Source of the DNA: Syntrophaceae bacterium UBA2192
GTDB lineage: Bacteria > Desulfobacterota > Syntrophia > Syntrophales > UBA2192
Length of the DNA: 5,565 nucleotides
NCBI GenBank assembly: GCA_002327315.1
Contig: DCVI01000109.1
Location: forward strand, 1-5,565
Direction of reading: 5' to 3'
A model generated the notes under the pieces. It was not told where the DNA came from. It did not search any database and worked only from the letters and a program-made list of their open reading frames with translations. Shown in pieces: positions 1-3,950 of this stretch. The translations under genes were made by a program, and so were the position numbers. Each line of letters starts with the position of its first letter. Within the stretch, counting starts at the first letter, position 1.

Positions 1-1100
1 GAGGACAGGGCGTAGGTCCCGATCATGATGCGGCGCTTCACCTCGGCACCGAAGCCCTGCGAGCGGGTCTTCTTGTACATCTCCATGAGGTCGCGCCCGT
101 CGGCGGAGCGGTAGCCGTACTTCACGCCGTCGTAGCGGGCGAGGTTGGAGCTCGCCTCGGCCGGCGCGATGATGTAGTAGACGGCAAGGCAGTACTCCGT
201 GTGGGGAAGCGAGATCGGGATGCACGTTGCCCCGAGGCCCTCGATCACCTGGATGGTTTTTTTCACGGCGGCATCGACCTCCGGGTCGATCCCCTCGATG
301 AAATACTCCTTCGGGATCCCCACGGTGAAACCCTTGATGTCCTTGCCGATGAAGCTGCGGTAGTCGGGAACCTCCGTGGGCACCGACGTGGACTCCATGG
401 GGTCGTAGCCTGCAATGGCGTTGAGCATGATGGCCGCGTCCTCCACGTCCTTCGTGAAGGGGCCGATCTGGTCGAGCGACGAGGCGAAGGCGATGAGCCC
501 GTAGCGCGAGACGCGCCCGTAGGTGGGCTTGAGGCCGACGATGCCGCACAGTGCCGCCGGCTGGCGGATGGAGCCGCCCGTGTCGGAGCCCGTCGCGGCG
601 ATGCACTCGTCGGCGGCCAGGGCCGCGGCGGAGCCGCCGCTCGAGCCCCCGGGGATGCGCTCCAGATCCCAGGGATTGCGGGTGACGCCGAAATAAGAGG
701 TCTCCGTGGAGGAGCCCATGGCGAACTCGTCCATGTTGGTCTTTCCGACGAAGACGGCGCCCTCGTCGCGCAGCTTCTTGACCACCGTGCCGTCATAGGG
801 CGGCACGAAGTTGTGGAGGATGCGCGACCCGCAGGTCGTGCGGACCCCCTTCGTGCACTGGATGTCCTTGAGTGCGATGGGGATGCCGGTAAGGGGCTTG
901 ATGTTTCCCTTGCGGATCTCGCCGTCGGCCTTCTTCGCCTCCTCGAAGGCGTATTCCTTCATCATCGTGGTGAAGGAGCGGACCCGGTCCTCGACGGCAT
1001 CGATGCGCTTGAAGACATCCGTGACGATCTCGGTGGACGTGACTTCCTTCTTTTTGATCTTGTCCTGCAACTCATGTATGGTCAGTTCATTTAATGCCAT
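1..1100 (-). CDS. gatA: Asp-tRNA(Asn)/Glu-tRNA(Gln) amidotransferase subunit A, C-terminus cut by window edge
   Basis: Subunit A of the cytoplasmic GatCAB complex. It hydrolyses glutamine and supplies ammonia for amidating Glu-tRNA(Gln) and/or Asp-tRNA(Asn). The frame is open from ATG at 1100 to the left edge, giving 366 residues beginning MALNELTIHE. The amidase-signature family is clear: the Ser-cisSer-Lys triad reads as K78 (in GIPIALKD), S153 (in PGGSSGGS) and S177 (in GSDTGGS), in register with the spacing known for GatA. Other hallmarks are GKTNMDEFAMGS (119-130), GLKPTYGRVSRYG (189-201), SNLARYDGVKYG and, at the edge, RRIMIGTYALS. GatA is normally about 485 residues, so roughly 120 C-terminal residues lie outside. 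It follows gatC by 64 nt on the same strand, which fits a gatCA operon. The ribosome binding site is weak, only a purine-rich AGAGAAAGAGAG stretch before the ATG. No defect is seen in the visible part. Confidence 0.97.
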   Translation of the reverse strand, partial: MALNELTIHELQDKIKKKEVTSTEIVTDVFKRIDAVEDRVRSFTTMMKEYAFEEAKKADGEIRKGNIKPLTGIPIALKDIQCTKGVRTTCGSRILHNFVPPYDGTVVKKLRDEGAVFVGKTNMDEFAMGSSTETSYFGVTRNPWDLERIPGGSSGGSAAALAADECIAATGSDTGGSIRQPAALCGIVGLKPTYGRVSRYGLIAFASSLDQIGPFTKDVEDAAIMLNAIAGYDPMESTSVPTEVPDYRSFIGKDIKGFTVGIPKEYFIEGIDPEVDAAVKKTIQVIEGLGATCIPISLPHTEYCLAVYYIIAPAEASSNLARYDGVKYGYRSADGRDLMEMYKKTRSQGFGAEVKRRIMIGTYALS

Positions 1101-1124
1101 TACAGACTCTCTTTCTCTTTTCTT

Positions 1125-1162
1125 CCCTATACCCTTTACCCGATACCCTTTACCCGATACCC
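1125..1162 (-). repeat. 7-nt periodic GGG array between gatC and gatA (G-quadruplex-type motif)
   Basis: On the coding strand, six GGG tracts are separated by exactly four bases each; the loops in order are TATC, TAAA, TATC, TAAA, TATA. On the plus strand the CCC triplets start at 1125, 1132, 1139, 1146, 1153 and 1160. Most of the array is also a 14-bp tandem repeat: units 1129-1142 and 1143-1156 are identical, followed by a partial third. It starts 2 nt after the gatC stop codon and ends about 24 nt before the gatA ATG. It satisfies the G3-N1-7 (x4) rule for an intramolecular quadruplex with two spare tracts, and would be present in the gatC-gatA mRNA. Whether it folds is not shown by sequence alone. 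Confidence 0.9.
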
Positions 1163-1164
1163 TC

Positions 1165-1452
1165 TTATTCAATGACCTTCGGCACCCGATAGCTGTTGCC
1201 GCTTTCGGCGGGGGCGTTGGCCAGCGAGAGCTCGGGGGGAAGCGACTCCCGGACGACATCCTCCCGGAAGGCGTTCTGGATGGCGATGGCGTGCGTCTCG
1301 GGCTCAACGCCCGTCGTGTCCACCTCGCCCAGCTTCTCCATGTAGAGAAGGATGTTGTTCAACTGGGTGGTGAACTTCTCCTTCTCCTGCTCGCCGAATT
1401 CGAGACGCGCCAGATGGGCCACGTATTCAACCTGATCTTTCGTAATTTTCAA
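1165..1452 (-). CDS. gatC: Asp-tRNA(Asn)/Glu-tRNA(Gln) amidotransferase subunit C
   Basis: Small subunit of the GatCAB transamidosome. In known structures it wraps around GatA and bridges it to GatB; it has no catalytic residues of its own. The 95-residue length is normal. The sequence is typical: a basic N-terminus MKITKDQVEYVAHLARLEF, a helical region with the LNNILLYMEKLGEVDTTGVEP segment (about 31-51), then a linker ending in NSYRVPKVIE, which matches the usual V-P-x-V-I/hydrophobic tail. The start is TTG at 1452-1450, supported by GGAGG at 1465-1461 with 8-nt spacing. A nearby ATG at 1459-1457 is out of frame, only 1 nt from the GGAGG, and soon reaches a stop, so it is not the start. A perfect hairpin lies just upstream of the ribosome binding site. 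The gene sits 110 nt after the HDAC-family gene and 64 nt before gatA. Confidence 0.95.
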   Translation of the reverse strand: MKITKDQVEYVAHLARLEFGEQEKEKFTTQLNNILLYMEKLGEVDTTGVEPETHAIAIQNAFREDVVRESLPPELSLANAPAESGNSYRVPKVIE

Positions 1453-1460
1453 TCTTCATT

Positions 1461-1465
1461 CCTCC
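1461..1465 (-). promoter_or_regulatory. Ribosome binding site of gatC, fixes a TTG start
   Basis: GGAGG on the minus strand, 8 nt before the TTG codon at 1452-1450. It decides between the in-frame TTG and an out-of-frame ATG located almost on top of the site. Confidence 0.85.
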
Positions 1466-1472
1466 AAGTAAC

Positions 1473-1499
1473 GATACCGCTTCATCGCGAAGCGGTATC
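1473..1499 (-). promoter_or_regulatory. Perfect 11-bp hairpin in the gatC leader
   Basis: GATACCGCTTC (1473-1483) and GAAGCGGTATC (1489-1499) are exact reverse complements around a 5-nt loop. On the coding strand the stem ends 7 nt before the GGAGG of gatC. No T-run follows on either strand, so it does not look like an intrinsic terminator. It could be an mRNA processing or stability element, a translational control hairpin, or a DNA operator. The structure is seen; the role is unknown. Confidence 0.75.
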
Positions 1500-1526
1500 C
1501 TGGTTGCCTGCTTCTTTCATTCTTCA

Positions 1527-1558
1527 GCCTTAAGCCTTTTGCCCTATGCCTTAAGCCC
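1527..1558 (-). repeat. 7-nt periodic GGC array after the HDAC-family gene
   Basis: GCC triplets on the plus strand start at 1527, 1534, 1541, 1548 and 1555, exactly 7 nt apart. On the coding strand the heptads are GGCTTAA, GGCATAG, GGCAAAA, GGCTTAA and GGCTGAA. The array starts about 4 nt after the stop codon of the upstream gene. It adds three more stop codons in the frame of that gene (1553-1551, 1532-1530 and 1526-1524). It shares the phase and G-rich core of the arrays at 1125-1162 and 3099-3176. Confidence 0.85.
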
Positions 1559-1562
1559 GTCT

Positions 1563-2621
1563 TTATCGGAAACATTTCCAGTACGGCTTGATCTGGCTTA
1601 TGACCGTCTCGATCGTCCGGTTGATGGATGCATCGGCCTCGCCCTCGTGGCGCCTGAGGTCCGCCTCCGTCACGCGGGTGGCGCTGCTCATCTCGTCAAG
1701 GACCACCTTGATGCCCTCCGTGAGCCCCCCCAGGTGATAGCCGCCCTCGAGGACGGCGGCGAACTTGCCTCCGCAGCACTCATCGGCGATGTCCATGAGC
1801 ACCCGTGTGAGCATCCCGAATCCCGACGGCGTCACCTTCATCCCCCCCAGGGGATCCCGGAAGTAAATGTCGAAGCCTGCCGAGAGCAGGACGATCTCGG
1901 GCATGTAATCGAACGCAAGGGGCTGGAGCACCCGCCGGAAGATCCGGAGGTACTCGGCATCGCCGGGGCCGGCCCGCAGGGGGACGTTCACCGTATATCC
2001 CATCCCGTCGCCCCGGCCGATCTCCTGGAGCCCCCCCGTCCCGGGGTAGTAGGGGTACTGGTGGGTCGAGAAATAGAGGACCCGGGGGTCCTCGTAGAAG
2101 GAATGCTGGGTGCCGTTTCCGTGGTGGAGGTCCCAGTCGACAATGAGAACCCGTTTCATCCCGTGCTGCCTGATGGCATGCATGGCCCCGATGGCGACGT
2201 TGTTGAAGATGCAGAAGCCGGCCGCCCGGTCTGCCTCGGCGTGATGGCCCGGCGGCCGGACAAAGGCAAAGGCGTTGCGCAGCTCGCCCTTTACGATGCC
2301 GTCGACGGCGTTCAGGAAACCTCCCACGGCAAGCTTGGCGACGTCGTAGGATTCGGCGGAGGCCTCCGTGTCGGGATCAAGGTAGGTATGGTCCTTCCCT
2401 GCCGATTGGGCGATCATCTTCACGTAGGAGCGCTTATGGATCATCTCGAGCTCCTCCTCGAGGGCGAATCGAGGCTTCACCTCCACGAATTTCCCCGCCG
2501 TTTCGGGACTTTCCAGCATCTTGTAGATGGATTCGAGCCGCTTGGGGGATTCGGGGTGGTAATGGCCCGTCTCGTGACGGAGGTACCGGTAATCCTTTAC
2601 GATTCCAGTCGCCGAAGCCAT
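1563..2621 (-). CDS. Histone deacetylase family protein (zinc-dependent amidohydrolase)
   Basis: A zinc hydrolase of the arginase/deacetylase fold that removes acetyl groups from acetyl-lysine or from small acetylated amines. Bacterial relatives include AcuC and acetylpolyamine amidohydrolases. The 352-residue protein is full length for a single-domain enzyme. The conserved HH pair is H126-H127 in RPPGHHAEADRAAGFC. The predicted zinc ligands are D164 and H166 (in VDWDLHHGNGTQ) and D251 (in LLSAGFD). The transition-state tyrosine is Y295 in LEGGY. All catalytic positions are intact, so activity is expected. No signal peptide or membrane segment is seen, which points to the cytoplasm. The ATG at 2621 has AAGGGAG upstream with 6-nt spacing. 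The gene leads the minus-strand cluster with gatC and gatA, and is divergent from tatB. The substrate cannot be read from the sequence; the EGGY and NGTQ motifs fit the class II/AcuC-like side of the family. Confidence 0.93.
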   Translation of the reverse strand: MASATGIVKDYRYLRHETGHYHPESPKRLESIYKMLESPETAGKFVEVKPRFALEEELEMIHKRSYVKMIAQSAGKDHTYLDPDTEASAESYDVAKLAVGGFLNAVDGIVKGELRNAFAFVRPPGHHAEADRAAGFCIFNNVAIGAMHAIRQHGMKRVLIVDWDLHHGNGTQHSFYEDPRVLYFSTHQYPYYPGTGGLQEIGRGDGMGYTVNVPLRAGPGDAEYLRIFRRVLQPLAFDYMPEIVLLSAGFDIYFRDPLGGMKVTPSGFGMLTRVLMDIADECCGGKFAAVLEGGYHLGGLTEGIKVVLDEMSSATRVTEADLRRHEGEADASINRTIETVISQIKPYWKCFR

Positions 2622-2675
2622 GGTGCGCTCCCTTCGAAGGGGTAAGATCAGTCAGACGGAATCATTTACCATACA

Positions 2676-2698
2676 AAACCTTAAAAATCAAAAGGTTT
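2676..2698. promoter_or_regulatory. Inverted repeat in the divergent promoter region
   Basis: AAACCTT (2676-2682) and AAGGTTT (2692-2698) are exact reverse complements around an A/T-rich 9-nt centre. It lies between the HDAC-family start and the TTGACA element of the tat cluster, where an operator or part of the minus-strand promoter would be expected. A 7-bp dyad in A/T-rich DNA can arise by chance. I see no strong promoter hexamers for the minus-strand genes, only a weak TTGATT-17 nt-TAAATG pair on that strand. Confidence 0.35.
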
Positions 2699-2722
2699 CC
2701 CTCCCCGGAGCGGCCAAAAGCC

Positions 2723-2751
2723 TTGACATCGTGGGGGACACAATATATCTA
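2723..2751 (+). promoter_or_regulatory. Probable sigma-70-type promoter for the tat-PBP cluster
   Basis: A perfect TTGACA at 2723-2728 is followed by A/T-rich DNA where the -10 box should be: TATATC at 2744-2749 (15-nt spacer) or TATCTA at 2746-2751 (17-nt spacer). Neither -10 is a close match. The DNA contains a 10-bp palindrome TATCTAGATA (2746-2755) that could be an operator over the -10 region. A start near 2757 would leave a leader of roughly 25 nt before tatB. Confidence 0.55.
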
Positions 2752-2771
2752 GATAGAATTACGCTGTCTTC

Positions 2772-2775
2772 GAGG
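2772..2775 (+). promoter_or_regulatory. Ribosome binding site of tatB, favours the GTG at 2784
   Basis: GAGG at 2772-2775 is 8 nt before GTG at 2784. The earlier in-frame GTG at 2775 overlaps the GAGG itself and cannot use it. Confidence 0.6.
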
Positions 2776-2783
2776 TGTCCGTC

Positions 2784-3098
2784 GTGTTTGGCATCGGCAT
2801 GCAGGAACTCATCATCATCCTTGTTGTGGCCCTCATCTTCATCGGGCCCAAGAAGCTCCCCGACCTGGCCAAGGCACTGGGCAAGGGGGTCGCCCAGTTC
2901 AAGGGCGCCATGGATGATGTGAAGGGTACCTTCGACGAGGGCATCAAGAAGGAAGTGAACCAGGTGAAGGATTCCCTTCTCGAGGAAAAGAGCGACAAGG
3001 CACAGGCCGGCGAGGGGGACAAAAAAGAGGGCGCGCCGCCAGACCCGTACCAGGCCGCGGAGGAAAAGGCAGAGGAAAAGAAAGACAAGCCGACATGA
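2784..3098 (+). CDS. tatB: Twin-arginine translocase TatA/TatB-family subunit (TatB-like)
   Basis: Inner-membrane component of the Tat pathway, which exports folded proteins carrying twin-arginine signals. The GTG at 2784 gives a 104-residue protein beginning MFGIGMQELI, the usual start of the family; an earlier GTG at 2775 would add three residues but has no room for a ribosome binding site. Layout: short N-terminus with E8, membrane helix about 6-20, GP hinge at 21-22 followed by KKLP, amphipathic helix about 23-45, and a long Lys/Glu-rich tail to 104. E8 and the GP hinge resemble TatB, while FKGAMDD (42ff) resembles TatA, so subtype is uncertain; some pipelines would call it tatA. No second TatA/B gene is in view, so it may do both jobs or partner with one elsewhere. 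It lies upstream of tatC, separated by an unusual heptad-repeat hairpin. Confidence 0.9.
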   Translation: MFGIGMQELIIILVVALIFIGPKKLPDLAKALGKGVAQFKGAMDDVKGTFDEGIKKEVNQVKDSLLEEKSDKAQAGEGDKKEGAPPDPYQAAEEKAEEKKDKPT

Positions 3099-3176
3099 GG
3101 CTGAAGGCGTATGGCTAACGGCTAAAGGCCCAAGGCAAGAGATTCGTTTCTTGCCATAAGCCTTTTGCCATTCGCC
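3099..3176 (+). repeat. Inverted 7-nt periodic GGC/GCC array between tatB and tatC
   Basis: GGC starts at 3099, 3106, 3113, 3120, 3127 and 3134, then GCC starts at 3153, 3160, 3167 and 3174, all exactly 7 nt apart within each arm. The first GGC begins at the base directly after the tatB stop codon. The array adds two in-frame stops after the tatB stop (3102-3104 and 3123-3125). The two arms face each other around a TTCG loop. Confidence 0.9.
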
Positions 3177-3183
3177 ATTTTTT
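3111..3183 (+). terminator. Terminator- or attenuator-like hairpin with T-tract between tatB and tatC
   Basis: The inner stem pairs GGCAAGAGA (3134-3142) with TTTCTTGCC (3147-3155) around TTCG, with one G-T wobble. Outside it, GGC at 3127, 3120 and 3113 pair with GCC at 3160, 3167 and 3174, with partial pairing of the 4-nt spacers (TAAA with TTTT is the best). The base of this stem meets six T's at 3178-3183. This is the layout of an intrinsic terminator on the plus strand, although the outer stem has internal loops. The tatC ATG follows 5 nt after the T-tract, so partial termination would reduce tatC and PBP transcript relative to tatB. Confidence 0.5.
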
Positions 3184-3188
3184 ATATT

Positions 3189-3950
3189 ATGACCGAACCC
3201 GAAAAAGAAGACAAGATGCCTCTCACCTCTCACCTGGAGGAGCTGCGAAAGAGGCTTGTCCGCATCCTGATCGCCGTCGGCGTGGCGTTTCTCGGATGTT
3301 TTGCCTTCAAGGAAGAGATCTTCCGGATTGTCGCACTGCCGCTGATCAGCGTGCTGCCGCCCGGCAGCCACATGGTCTACACGGGGCTCCCCGAGGCCTT
3401 TTTCACCTACATCAAAGTGTCGCTCTACGCAGGCATCTTCGTCGCCAGCCCCGTTGTGCTCTACCAGGTCTGGAAGTTCATCTCGCCGGGCCTCTTCCCG
3501 AAAGAGAAGAAATTCGTAGCCCCTTTCGTGATTACCTCGACGTTGCTCTTCGTCGGCGGGGTGTGCTTTGGCTACTTCCTGGTGCTGCCCGGGGCGTACA
3601 AGTTCTTTCTGGAATTCACCACGGACTTCCTCAAGCCCATGCTCTCCATGCGGGAGTACCTCACGCTCACGCTGAAACTGCTGCTCGCCTTCGGGATCAT
3701 CTTCGAGATCCCCGTCTTCCTTTTCTTCATGACGAAGATCGGCCTGGTGACGCCCCGCAAGCTCGCGCGGATGCGCCGCTACGCGATCGTGGTCTGCTTC
3801 ATCGTGGCGGCCATCATCACGCCCACGCCGGATGCCTTCACGCAGCTCATGATGGCAATCCCCATGATCGTCCTCTACGAGGTCGGGATCCTCGTCTCCA
3901 GGCTTGCCGGCCGAAAGAAAGACGATGCCGACAGTGAACCACCCCAATGA
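3189..3950 (+). CDS. tatC: Sec-independent (twin-arginine) protein translocase subunit TatC
   Basis: Polytopic inner-membrane core of the Tat translocase. With TatB it binds twin-arginine signal peptides. From ATG at 3189 it is 253 residues, normal for the family, with six hydrophobic segments (about 24-41, 72-95, 110-134, 158-181, 197-213 and 218-238). Signature positions known from E. coli TatC are present: E18 and R20 in HLEELRKRL, F97 and E106 in VWKFISPGLFPKEKK, E173 in IIFEIPVF, and D215 in TPTPDAFTQ. The start is uncertain: a TTG at 3165 is in frame but lies inside the hairpin arm, the ATG at 3189 sits behind a T-tract without a clear ribosome binding site, and an ATG at 3216 has a weak AAGAAG upstream but would leave a very short N-terminus. 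3189 best matches homologue length. The stop overlaps the start of the PBP gene as ATGA. Confidence 0.96.
   Translation: MTEPEKEDKMPLTSHLEELRKRLVRILIAVGVAFLGCFAFKEEIFRIVALPLISVLPPGSHMVYTGLPEAFFTYIKVSLYAGIFVASPVVLYQVWKFISPGLFPKEKKFVAPFVITSTLLFVGGVCFGYFLVLPGAYKFFLEFTTDFLKPMLSMREYLTLTLKLLLAFGIIFEIPVFLFFMTKIGLVTPRKLARMRRYAIVVCFIVAAIITPTPDAFTQLMMAIPMIVLYEVGILVSRLAGRKKDDADSEPPQ

Noticed and set aside
201..1094. Long plus-strand open frame opposite gatA
   Set aside because: It is the antisense shadow of gatA in GC-rich DNA; its translation has no recognisable motifs, while the minus strand has intact GatA catalytic motifs.
1125..1162. Tandem units considered as a CRISPR array or insertion-sequence end
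   Set aside because: Units are 7 or 14 nt without unique spacers, and there is no transposase, cas gene or target-site duplication nearby.
1473..1499. Hairpin read as an intrinsic terminator of the HDAC-family gene
   Set aside because: Neither strand has a T-run after the stem; on the minus strand it runs straight into the gatC ribosome binding site.
2630..2641. 12-bp palindrome CCCTTCGAAGGG as an operator
   Set aside because: It overlaps the AAGGGAG ribosome binding site of the HDAC-family gene, and a single short palindrome of this composition is weak evidence.
1539..2645. Plus-strand open frame of 368 codons covering the HDAC-family gene
   Set aside because: Antisense shadow; the minus-strand product has all deacetylase motifs, and this frame gives low-complexity Gly/Val/His/Asp-rich sequence.
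3165..3188. TTG at 3165 as the start of tatC
   Set aside because: It would add eight residues encoded by the GCC heptads and T-tract of the hairpin, with no ribosome binding site; the ATG at 3189 fits TatC N-termini better.
2688..3947. Minus-strand open frame of 419 codons across tatB and tatC
   Set aside because: It covers two clear Tat genes on the other strand and the spacer between them, and reads as Asp/Glu/His-rich filler without domains.
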